Below are positions 29,280 through 36,822 of a DNA stretch of 64,000 bases, piece after piece. The position numbers and the translations under genes were made by a program. Source of the DNA: CAKZLS01 sp963786305 (GTDB taxonomy: Bacteria > Pseudomonadota > Alphaproteobacteria > Rhodospirillales > Defluviicoccaceae); contig CAWAYL010000008.1 in assembly GCA_963786305.1 (NCBI GenBank), positions 496,001 through 560,000 of the forward strand, in the 5' to 3' direction. The first letter of the stretch is position 1. Each line of letters begins with the position of its first letter. Below the pieces are notes generated by a model. The model was not told the origin of the DNA. It made no database searches and saw only the letters and a program-made list of their open reading frames with translations.

Positions 29280-29696
29280 GTGAGCGACGATATTCCAAGC
29301 ATTCTTTCGCACGTCTCCATCGGCACCAATGATTTCGACCGCGCCGTGGCGTTCTACGATCGGGTGATGCCGACCCTGGGATGCCGTAGGATCGAGGACT
29401 ACCCGAGCGCCGTGGCATTCGGCAAACGATTTCCCGAATTTTGGGTGCAGGTGCCCATGGACGGCCAAACCGCGGCGTCAGGCAATGGTACCCATATCGG
29501 CTTCATCGCACCGTCGAAGGAAGCGGTAAACGCCTTTCATGCGGAAGCACTGTCGGCGGGCGGAACCGACGATGGCGCCCCCGGCCCCCGGCCCGACTAC
29601 GGCGCAGCCTACTACGGCGGTTTCGTCCGCGATCCGGACGGCCCCAAGATCGAGGCCACGTTCTGGGACACGGCGCTGGAGCCTCCCCCATCTTGA
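29280..29696 (+). CDS. VOC (glyoxalase/bleomycin resistance) family protein
   Basis: 138 residues forming one vicinal-oxygen-chelate domain: ILSHVSIGTNDFDRAVAFYDRVMPTLGC at the start and YYGGFVRDPDGPKIEATFWD at the end. Metal ligands would be the first His and the last Glu. It starts with GTG at 29280 after an AGGGAGAGGAA ribosome site. Its reaction is unknown. It lies 48 bases before gltA on the same strand. Confidence 0.9.
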   Translation: MSDDIPSILSHVSIGTNDFDRAVAFYDRVMPTLGCRRIEDYPSAVAFGKRFPEFWVQVPMDGQTAASGNGTHIGFIAPSKEAVNAFHAEALSAGGTDDGAPGPRPDYGAAYYGGFVRDPDGPKIEATFWDTALEPPPS

Positions 29697-29744
29697 TCCC
29701 CCACCGAATTCACGCAACGTCCCTCGCGCACAGGAGCCCAATAG

Positions 29745-31076
29745 ATGAATTACGTTCTTCCCGATCTCGAAATCCTCCAACCCGTCGAGGGTGAAAAGGC
29801 CACGCTGACGCTGCCCGACGGCCGGCAAGTGGACCTGCCCGTGCTGCGCGGCACCCACGGCCCGAAGGTCGTGGACGTTCAGAAGCTCTATCGCGAAACC
29901 GGCTATTTCACTTACGATCCCGGCTTCATGTCGACGGCGAGTTGCGACTCCGCCATCACCTATATCGACGGCGAGCGCGGTATTCTGCTGCATCGCGGCT
30001 ACGCCATCGAGGAACTGGCGGCCCAGGCGTCGTTTCTCGAGGTCTGCTATCTGCTGCTCTACGGCAAGCTGCCGGACGCGACGCAACTCGCCACGTTCGA
30101 CAACAGCATTACCCACCACACCATGGTGCACGAAAAACTCAAGACGTTTCTGAACGGATACCGCCGCGACGCCCATCCGATGGCGGTCATGGTGGGAACC
30201 GTCGGTGCGCTGAGCGCCTTCTATCACGAGGAGATGGACGTCACCGACCCCGAGGCCCGCGATCTGGCCACCCATCGGATCATCGCCAAGATGGCCACCA
30301 TCTGCGCCATGGCCTTCAACTATTCCATCGGCCAGCCGTTCGTCTATCCGCAGAACGACATGGATTACGCCGCCAACTTCCTGCACATGTGTTTCTCGGT
30401 GCCCGCCGAGAGGCTCGATGTGACGCCGGTGCAGGCGCGGGCGATCAACCGCTTTCTGGTCCTCCACGCCGACCACGAACAGAACGCGTCGGCGGCCACC
30501 GTGCGCATCGCCGGATCCAGCCAGGCCAACCCCTACGCCTGCGTCGCGGCCGGCATCGCCAGCCTGTGGGGACCGGCCCACGGCGGCGCCAACGAGGCGG
30601 TACTGGCAATGCTCGAGGAGATCGGCACGCGCGACGACATTCCCAAATACCTCAAGCGCGCCAAGGACAAGAACGACCCGTTCCGGCTGATGGGCTTCGG
30701 CCACCGCGTCTACAAGAACTACGACCCCAGGGCGCGGGTGCTGCGCGACTCCTGCCACGAGGTACTCGACGAGGTGGGCAAGCGCGACGAACCGATGTTC
30801 GCGCTGGCCATGGAGCTCGAGCGCATCGCGCTCGAAGACGAATATTTCGTCGAACGCAAGCTGTTCCCCAACGTGGATTTCTATTCGGGCATCATGCTGC
30901 GGGCTATGGACTTCCCGACGACCATGTTTCCGCCGCTGTTCGCGCTCGGCCGAACCGTGGGCTGGGTTTCGCAATGGCGCGAGATGATCGAGGCCCCGGG
31001 CCAGCGCATCGACCGCCCGCGCCAGCGCTACACCGGCGAAGCCATCCGCGCCTACGTCCCGCTCGGCAGGCGTTAG
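29745..31076 (+). CDS. gltA: Citrate synthase (type II, large hexameric form)
   Basis: 443 residues. Catalytic residues are seen as FLVLHADHEQNAS (His), WGPAHGGANEAVL (His) and GFGHRVYKNYDPRA (His), with the Asp in the FYSGI region. The N-terminal beta domain with LPDGRQVDLPVLRGTHGP marks the NADH-sensitive hexameric form. It condenses acetyl-CoA with oxaloacetate to open the TCA cycle. It is intact, with no frame breaks. Confidence 0.97.
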   Translation: MNYVLPDLEILQPVEGEKATLTLPDGRQVDLPVLRGTHGPKVVDVQKLYRETGYFTYDPGFMSTASCDSAITYIDGERGILLHRGYAIEELAAQASFLEVCYLLLYGKLPDATQLATFDNSITHHTMVHEKLKTFLNGYRRDAHPMAVMVGTVGALSAFYHEEMDVTDPEARDLATHRIIAKMATICAMAFNYSIGQPFVYPQNDMDYAANFLHMCFSVPAERLDVTPVQARAINRFLVLHADHEQNASAATVRIAGSSQANPYACVAAGIASLWGPAHGGANEAVLAMLEEIGTRDDIPKYLKRAKDKNDPFRLMGFGHRVYKNYDPRARVLRDSCHEVLDEVGKRDEPMFALAMELERIALEDEYFVERKLFPNVDFYSGIMLRAMDFPTTMFPPLFALGRTVGWVSQWREMIEAPGQRIDRPRQRYTGEAIRAYVPLGRR

Positions 31077-31387
31077 ACCGATATCCGAGTGAACCGACGC
31101 CGTCGAACCCAGGTATCGTTTGCCGGCATCGTCGTTTCCGTCAACCTCCTCAACCACATTGCCGATATCGGGTCGGCGGGTCCGGCCGGTACTTGAAAAA
31201 TGGGGCGACGGGCTTAAAACATGTTAAGTCGCTGGCCGCGCCGGTCGGCCAAGAGACCGGGTATCGATACCCGGTCCATGGAAAAATGGAGATCCCGATC
31301 ACCATCGCCGCCGCCCGAGAAAATCCCGTTGCGGTAAGGGAGCGCACTTGGCGGCGATCGCGCCAAGCCCCTGGTAAAGGCGGGCGG
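31077..31387 (+). promoter_or_regulatory. Intergenic region with two palindromes before the LpxR-like gene
   Basis: 311 bases. A perfect 22-base palindrome lies at 31255-31276, made of the arm GACCGGGTATC followed directly by its reverse complement. About 30 bases upstream is CTTAAaacatgTTAAG (31213-31228). A related half-site, CCGATATCGGGTCGG, occurs near 31162. These could be operator sites or a terminator for gltA, though no T run follows. An in-frame ATG at 31286 lies just after the large palindrome. Confidence 0.5.
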
Positions 31388-32458
31388 GTGCGAACGCCTG
31401 CCGCCTCGTTGATGGCGGTGGCCGTGCTTGCCTTGCTCCCGATTATCGAGACCACGGCCGCATACGCCGACACCCCCGACAGCGCCGAGCCCGCCGGTAG
31501 CGCGAAATCCACTGAGGTCGGGACATTCACCTTCCAGTTCGAGAACGACAAATTCAGCAATGTCGACCGGCACTACACGAACGGCGTGCGCTTCGCCTGG
31601 ATTTCTCCACGATTGCGCGAGCAAGCGCCCTGGATCGGTGACGCGCTCGACTGGCTCTACCCGTTCGACGCCGGCGCCGACGCCCGTATCGGCGTCCATC
31701 TCGGGCAGAGCATGTTCACGCCGGACGATATTTCGGAGAGGCAGCTGATCTCCGACGACCGGCCCTATGCCGGGTGGCTCTATACCGGGGCGTCCCTGCA
31801 CGTGGAGGCCGAGCACCAGATCTTGTCGCGCGAGGTCGGTACCCTGGACACAGTGGAGGTCGACATCGGCATGGTCGGCCCGGCGTCGCTGGCCGAGCAG
31901 ACGCAAAAGGTGGTCCACGATCTCACCGGCGCCGAGGACCCGAAGGGCTGGAGCCATCAGCTCAACAACGAGCCCGGGATCATCCTCACCTATGAGCGCA
32001 AGTGGCGGCCGAAAGCGCACGATTTCGGCGTGTTCGGTCTGGAGGGCGATTTCATTCCGAGCGCGGCCGCGAGCGTCGGCAATATCTACACCGCCGCCAA
32101 CATCGCCGGTCTCATTCGGTTCGGTCAGGGCCTGGAAGTCGACTACGGACCGCCGCTGATCGCTCCCAACATCTCGGGCGTATCGTTCATCGACCGGGTG
32201 CCGGCGGGTTATGCCTGGTACATCTTCGGCGGTGTCGGCGGCCGCTTCGTCGCCCGCGACATCTTCCTCGACGGCAACACCTTCAGCCACAGCCACAGCG
32301 TCGACAAGAAGCTGCTGGTGGGCAACGCCCAGGCCGGCGTCGCCATCATCGTCCGCGGCGTCCGCATCGCCTTCACCCAGGTCTGGCTGACCAAGGAGTT
32401 CGACGGCCAGAAGGAACCGGACGCCTTCGGCTCGGCCAGCGTCTCGTTCAGATTTTAG
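31388..32458 (+). CDS. LpxR-like outer membrane lipid A deacylase (DUF2219)
   Basis: 356 residues from the GTG at 31388, which gives a clean signal peptide (MAVAVLALLPIIETTAAYA); an ATG at 31286 would add a basic extension. The mature start FTFQFENDKFSNVDRHYTNGVRFAW carries the conserved Asn, Asp and Thr of LpxR. SDDRPYAGWLYTGASLHVE, TFSHSHSVDKK and the beta-barrel ending SVSFRF also match. LpxR removes the 3'-acyloxyacyl chain of lipid A in the outer membrane. Activity here is inferred from the family. Confidence 0.85.
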   Translation: MRTPAASLMAVAVLALLPIIETTAAYADTPDSAEPAGSAKSTEVGTFTFQFENDKFSNVDRHYTNGVRFAWISPRLREQAPWIGDALDWLYPFDAGADARIGVHLGQSMFTPDDISERQLISDDRPYAGWLYTGASLHVEAEHQILSREVGTLDTVEVDIGMVGPASLAEQTQKVVHDLTGAEDPKGWSHQLNNEPGIILTYERKWRPKAHDFGVFGLEGDFIPSAAASVGNIYTAANIAGLIRFGQGLEVDYGPPLIAPNISGVSFIDRVPAGYAWYIFGGVGGRFVARDIFLDGNTFSHSHSVDKKLLVGNAQAGVAIIVRGVRIAFTQVWLTKEFDGQKEPDAFGSASVSFRF

Positions 32459-32496
32459 TACCGACTTTCATCCGGATTCCCCTCGTTTCCCGTCCG

Positions 32497-33699
32497 TCAG
32501 TAGAGCCGGTGGGTCTGGACCTCGCCTAGCCAGGACCGTTCGTCCGCCGCGGCGAGCGCATCGAGGTCGTGCGGCGTCGCGGCCGCGTCGTCAACCCATT
32601 CGCGCAGGAACGCACCGCCGTTGATGACATCGATGGCCAGCTTGCCGTGTTCGTATTCATAAGGAAAATCGCGCCACAGCGGGTAGTCCGGATATAACCG
32701 GCGGAGCGCCTTGAAGGCGAGCGCCTGGATGCGCCAAGGTTTGAATGCCTGGTGATCGTAGCCGGGATCTTCGGTGTGAATTTGAACGCCGTTGCATAGC
32801 TTTCCGGCGTGTTTGTGAAACGTCGGTTCGAACCAGCAATCGCGAAGCCGGCACCCCTCGAGCCACCCCGGCGCGAGAGCGTGCATGTCGTCGATGACCC
32901 GCCGGGCGTCGATGTCGGGGGCGCCGAACATCTCCAGCGGCCGGGTGGTACCCCGGCCTTCGGAAAGCGTTGTTCCCTCGACCATCACCGTGCCCGCGTA
33001 GGCCCGCGCCATCCACACATTCGGCGCGTTGGGACTGGGGTTGATCCACATCCGCTCGCCCAGAGGCCAGCCGAACCCCGGCGGCGAGTTGGGCCGCCAG
33101 CCCCGCATCTCGATGACGCGATAGCCGACGTCGAGCTTGAGCGTTTCGACGAACCACGACCCCAGTTCGCCAAGCGTCAGCCCATGGCGCATGGGCAAGG
33201 GTCCGGCGCCGACGAAGCTTTCCCAGCCGGCGCGCAGCCGCGGGCCTTCGACCGGCCGGCCGACGGGATTGGGGCGATCCAGCACCCACACGACCTTGCC
33301 ATGCCGCGCCGCCGCTTCCAGGACATAGCGCAGCGTCGTGATGAACGTGTAGATGCGGCACCCGAGATCCTGCAGATCGACGAGGACGACATCGAAGGTG
33401 TCCATCATCGCATCCGTCGGCTTGCGCACCTCTCCGTACAGGCTGAAGACCGGGACACCATGCACCGGATCCTCGAAGTCGGGCGATTCAATCATGTTGT
33501 CCTGCTTGTCGCCGCGCAGGCCATGCTGCGGACCGAACGCGGCGGCGAGGTCGATGTCGCCGCACGCGGCAAGCGCGTCGAGCGAATGCTCCAGATCCTG
33601 CGTCACCGAGGCGGGGTGCGCCAGCAAGGCGACGCGCCGGCCTAGCAGCGGCGCGCGCAAATCGGGTTCGGCGAGCAGCCGGTCAATGCCGAATTTCAT
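32497..33699 (-). CDS. Exo-beta-N-acetylmuramidase NamZ-like (DUF1343)
   Basis: 400 residues. Family motifs are VALLAHPASVTQDLEHSLDAL, AAFGPQHGLRGDKQDNM, GVPVFSLYG, VVLVDLQDLGCRIYTFITT, WVLDRPNPVGRPVEGP and EGRGTTRPLEMFGAP. The Bacillus NamZ member of DUF1343 releases terminal MurNAc from peptidoglycan fragments. No signal peptide is seen, so a cytoplasmic recycling role is likely. It starts five bases after the DOMON-like gene stop, probably in one operon. Confidence 0.9.
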   Translation of the reverse strand: MKFGIDRLLAEPDLRAPLLGRRVALLAHPASVTQDLEHSLDALAACGDIDLAAAFGPQHGLRGDKQDNMIESPDFEDPVHGVPVFSLYGEVRKPTDAMMDTFDVVLVDLQDLGCRIYTFITTLRYVLEAAARHGKVVWVLDRPNPVGRPVEGPRLRAGWESFVGAGPLPMRHGLTLGELGSWFVETLKLDVGYRVIEMRGWRPNSPPGFGWPLGERMWINPSPNAPNVWMARAYAGTVMVEGTTLSEGRGTTRPLEMFGAPDIDARRVIDDMHALAPGWLEGCRLRDCWFEPTFHKHAGKLCNGVQIHTEDPGYDHQAFKPWRIQALAFKALRRLYPDYPLWRDFPYEYEHGKLAIDVINGGAFLREWVDDAAATPHDLDALAAADERSWLGEVQTHRLY

Positions 33700-33704
33700 A
33701 GCCG

Positions 33705-34250
33705 CTAGTGGTCCGGGAGTTCATGGACAAAGCAATCCGAATGATGAAAATCCGCCTGGCCCGGCGGATGCGCCAACGCCCAATATGATGTACGGCCGCT
33801 GTTTTCTTCAAGGATCGCCGCAAGACCGAGACGCCATGGCGCATCGCTCGGCAGGCCCGGCAACCGATCGAGCTCCGACGAAACCCGCAACCGGTAGCGC
33901 TCGCCGCTCGCTTGCACCACGACGCGCGGCGCGCTCATCTCGCGCACAACCCGCATTCCGCTTCGGTAGTCGCCGAACGCGTAGGCCGCCCAGTGCGTCG
34001 AAGGCGCGAAATTGAGCTCGTAGTACGCAGTACCCGATGGGGCGCGGACGAAGGCCTCGAAGCAGGTGTGCCGCCAAAGCCCGTCGGCGCGCGCCGGTGC
34101 CGTCATCGGCGGCATGCGCAGGTCGCTGATCGTCCCGGTCACCGCATAGCTCAGCACCAAGGTGCCGGGCCGTGGACGCGCGGCACTCACGTCGATCCGT
34201 GTCGCCGCCACGCAGCGCGAATGGGGGTGAAGTTTTAATCGCTGGCGCAT
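33705..34250 (-). CDS. DOMON-like domain protein
   Basis: 181 residues from the ATG at 34250. The protein has a beta-rich pattern: LVLSYAVTGTISDLRMP, DGLWRHTCFEAFVRA, YYELNFAPSTHWAAYAFGDYRSGM and SYWALAHPPGQADFHHSDCF. This matches the bacterial DOMON-like family (carbohydrate- or heme-binding beta sandwich). It precedes NamZ by five bases, suggesting a shared role in cell-wall sugar handling, an inference from context only. Confidence 0.8.
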   Translation of the reverse strand: MRQRLKLHPHSRCVAATRIDVSAARPRPGTLVLSYAVTGTISDLRMPPMTAPARADGLWRHTCFEAFVRAPSGTAYYELNFAPSTHWAAYAFGDYRSGMRVVREMSAPRVVVQASGERYRLRVSSELDRLPGLPSDAPWRLGLAAILEENSGRTSYWALAHPPGQADFHHSDCFVHELPDH

Positions 34251-34333
34251 GCGGCCATTGTAACAGCGGAGACATTCCGCATGGCGATAATTTTCAGAAG
34301 GACGTCGGCGCCGGATAGACGTCTTAAACTCCG

Positions 34334-35035
34334 CTATTCCGCCCTCGGCGCCGCCGCTCGTTCGAGCACCGGGTTCCGGTCCAGCGGGTTCTCGCGCTGC
34401 ATCTGTCGAACACTGGCTTGGAAATCGCGGCGGTCTCCGGAGAGCGCGTCGTGGTAATCGAGCAGCGAAGCCCATTCGCCCGTGAGGGCGTCTCGGCAGG
34501 TCGGATCGAGGTCGATCAGAACGTCGTAGAGCGCGTCGAGAGGACCGCCAGCCAGCAAACCGCTCGCGAGGTCGTCGCCCGGTCCCTCGCCCTCGGCGAA
34601 GCAGAGGTGGAGCCCGGGAGCGTCCATGGCGTCGCGAATGCGCTGGCGCTCGTCGTCCCCATCGAGCCCTCGGATGGTCTCGAACAGGACGAACGGAGCC
34701 GACGGCGCCGTCGCGATGGTCAGGCCCGGAAAGTCCACGAACAGGGCCGTCAGCCCGCCGGCCTTCATCCGGTAAAAGGCGAAAGCGACACGAAACGGCC
34801 GCCCCTTCAGCCGGGTCGTCTGGCCATCGGCGCGGAGCAGAAGATACGCCCCGGGATCGCCCTCGCGCCGGAAAAAACCGACGGCCCATAGATTAGTCAT
34901 CAGGGTTCGATAGGGCGCATCCAACCGCAACACGCCGAGCCTGGAATTGACCGGTTGCGGTCGGGCCGCGTCGATCACCACCTGGCGGACGTTCTTCCGC
35001 GCATCTTCTGCGATGTACCACGCCCCGTCCGCCAT
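34334..35035 (-). CDS. Hypothetical protein, first gene of the NamZ group
   Basis: 233 residues from the ATG at 35035, with GGAGAACC upstream. Visible features are ARKNVRQVVIDAARPQPVNSRLGVLRLDAPY, GAYLLLRADGQTTRLKGRPFRVAFAFYRM, and FVDFPGLTIATAPSAPFVLFE. No membrane span or catalytic motif is evident. I do not recognise the family. It lies 83 bases upstream of the DOMON-like gene on the same strand and may be co-transcribed. Confidence 0.6.
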   Translation of the reverse strand: MADGAWYIAEDARKNVRQVVIDAARPQPVNSRLGVLRLDAPYRTLMTNLWAVGFFRREGDPGAYLLLRADGQTTRLKGRPFRVAFAFYRMKAGGLTALFVDFPGLTIATAPSAPFVLFETIRGLDGDDERQRIRDAMDAPGLHLCFAEGEGPGDDLASGLLAGGPLDALYDVLIDLDPTCRDALTGEWASLLDYHDALSGDRRDFQASVRQMQRENPLDRNPVLERAAAPRAE

Positions 35036-35322
35036 CCTCCGGTTCTCCCCATACGGTCCGTCGCGGGGAACAGGATAGGATGCGGTGCCGAGTGGTGGCA
35101 AGCGGCCATCGGCGGGGGCGGCCCGGGACCGGCCCCGATCCGTCCGGCCGACCGTTGGTCCCGCTTCGTTCCCCTTGCCGTTTGGGTTTGCGTTGCCGAT
35201 TTGTTTCTTTCAGGGCGGCGACGGCATGGAAGCGGCAGTGCGCACTGGCCGAAAGCTAGGCTCGAGATGTACAATCGCCTCCACGGATATCCGCTGGGCC
35301 GAAAGGGGAAGGGCTGACCGTC

Positions 35323-35802
35323 ATGCTTTACCGCGCCGCCATCGTGCTTGTGCTTGTGCTCGCACTGACCGCCTTCGCTCGGACCGGCATCGCCGACACC
35401 GTCCCGCCCACCGAACCACAAGCGCCGGGGCAGGAGGACACCGGCCCGGGAACCTTGGCGTGTCGCGGCAACGAGCCCTTCTGGAACCTGACCATCGACG
35501 GAACGGAGGCCGACTATGCGCGGCTGACCGATGCCGCCCCGCCTCGCCCCCAGCGCCTGAAGGGCACCCTCCAGGCCCGCGCGTTTTTCACGCCGCCGCT
35601 GTTCGTCTGGCGGGGACGCGGCGAGCGGGCTTCCGGGGACCTGGTGGCGATGATCACCGGCGAGCGCTGTCTCGACACCATGTCCGATAGCGAAGGGCAA
35701 ACGTCGTTCGACTACACCGTTCGCATATCCACGCCGAGCGGAGAGTTGTTGACCGGCTGCTGCAACGCCGGCGCGCGGTCGGGGCGCGCGCCAAAAGCAT
35801 GA
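35323..35802 (+). CDS. COG3650-type secreted protein
   Basis: 159 residues. A signal peptide (AAIVLVLVLALTAFARTGIA) is followed by a domain with CRGNEPFWNLTIDG, then ITGERCLDTMSDSEGQTSFDYTVRI and LLTGCCNAG. The GNEPFW...CxDxMS...GCC pattern is that of the COG3650 family, secreted or lipid-linked proteins of unknown role. Four Cys could form disulfides. A GAAAGGGGAAGGG ribosome site precedes the ATG. Confidence 0.8.
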   Translation: MLYRAAIVLVLVLALTAFARTGIADTVPPTEPQAPGQEDTGPGTLACRGNEPFWNLTIDGTEADYARLTDAAPPRPQRLKGTLQARAFFTPPLFVWRGRGERASGDLVAMITGERCLDTMSDSEGQTSFDYTVRISTPSGELLTGCCNAGARSGRAPKA

Positions 35803-35921
35803 GCGGGTCAGCGACCCGGCGACCCGGTTCTTGATCGGGCGGCTTTCGTACGATACCTGCTGATCGGCGCGCTCCGCGCCCATTTCAATTTCACGTAATC
35901 ACAGAGAATTCGGGGGGAACC

Positions 35922-36770
35922 ATGGAAATCGCAGGCATGACGATCGACCAGGCGGCGATCGACGAGGGGATATCGCTGCTCACCTATTACGGGATACGGG
36001 TCATCGCCGGTATCGCCATCCTCATCGTCGGATGGATGATTGCGAAAGCCCTGTCCAGCATCACCCGGCGCACGCTCGTGAGAAGCCAGCACGTGGACGA
36101 GATGCTGAGCGGCTTTTTCGCCAAGCTGGTCAAGTATCTGGTGATGGCGGTAGTCATCATTGCCGTGCTCAACCAGTTCGGCGTCCAGACCGCGAGCCTG
36201 ATCGCCGTTCTCGGTGCGGCCGGCCTCGCCATCGGCCTCGCGTTGCAGGGTACGCTGTCGAACGTGGCGGCCGGAGTGATGCTCCTGATTTTCCGCCCCT
36301 TCAAGATCGGTCAGTACGTGGACATCGGCGGCAAGGGCGGTACGGTGAAGGACGTCTCGCTGTTTACCACCGAGCTGGCCACGCCGGACAATGTGCAGAT
36401 CATCCTGCCGAACTCGTCGGTGTGGGGAAATCCCGTGATAAACTACTCCCATCACGATACCCGGCGCATCGATTTCATTGTGGCAATTTCCTACGGCGAC
36501 AACATCGACCATGCCCTCGCCGCGGCGAAGCAGGTGGTGGACGGCGAAGGCCGTGTCCTTCCCGCCCCGCAACCGCTGTTCGTGGTCAGCGAACTCGCCG
36601 ACAGTTCGGTCAACCTGATCGCCCGGATCTGGGTCAACGCGTCGGACTATTGGGACGTGAAGTTTGCCCTGACCAAGCGATTCAAGGAGCATCTGGAGGC
36701 AGAGGGAATCACCATTCCATTCCCGCAACGCGATGTACACCTCATCGGCGAAACCGTGGACGCCAAATAA
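35922..36770 (+). CDS. mscS: Small-conductance mechanosensitive channel MscS
   Basis: 282 residues, the size of E. coli MscS. Three N-terminal helices are present; the pore helix AVLGAAGLAIGLALQGTLSNVAAGVMLLIFRPF has the Gly/Ala packing pattern. The cytoplasmic cage (FKIGQYVDIGGKGGTVKDVSLFTT..TPDN..IILPNS) follows. It releases solutes on hypo-osmotic shock. Its stop is followed at once by a copy of the dispersed palindrome. Confidence 0.95.
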   Translation: MEIAGMTIDQAAIDEGISLLTYYGIRVIAGIAILIVGWMIAKALSSITRRTLVRSQHVDEMLSGFFAKLVKYLVMAVVIIAVLNQFGVQTASLIAVLGAAGLAIGLALQGTLSNVAAGVMLLIFRPFKIGQYVDIGGKGGTVKDVSLFTTELATPDNVQIILPNSSVWGNPVINYSHHDTRRIDFIVAISYGDNIDHALAAAKQVVDGEGRVLPAPQPLFVVSELADSSVNLIARIWVNASDYWDVKFALTKRFKEHLEAEGITIPFPQRDVHLIGETVDAK

Positions 36771-36791
36771 TACCAGCGGCCGTTGACATGA
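36771..36791 (+). repeat. Dispersed short palindrome, copy after mscS
   Basis: Directly after the mscS stop: ACCAGCGGCCGTTGACAT, a weaker copy of the motif ACYAACGACCGTTGGTATA. The inverted symmetry is partly lost. Confidence 0.4.
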
Positions 36792-36822
36792 TTCCGGCGA
36801 TTACCGACACCGGTCATTGCGA

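Noticed and set aside
35145..35160. CGACCGTTGGT, a partial match to the dispersed palindrome
   Set aside because: The flanks do not match and it is not next to a stop codon; probably chance.
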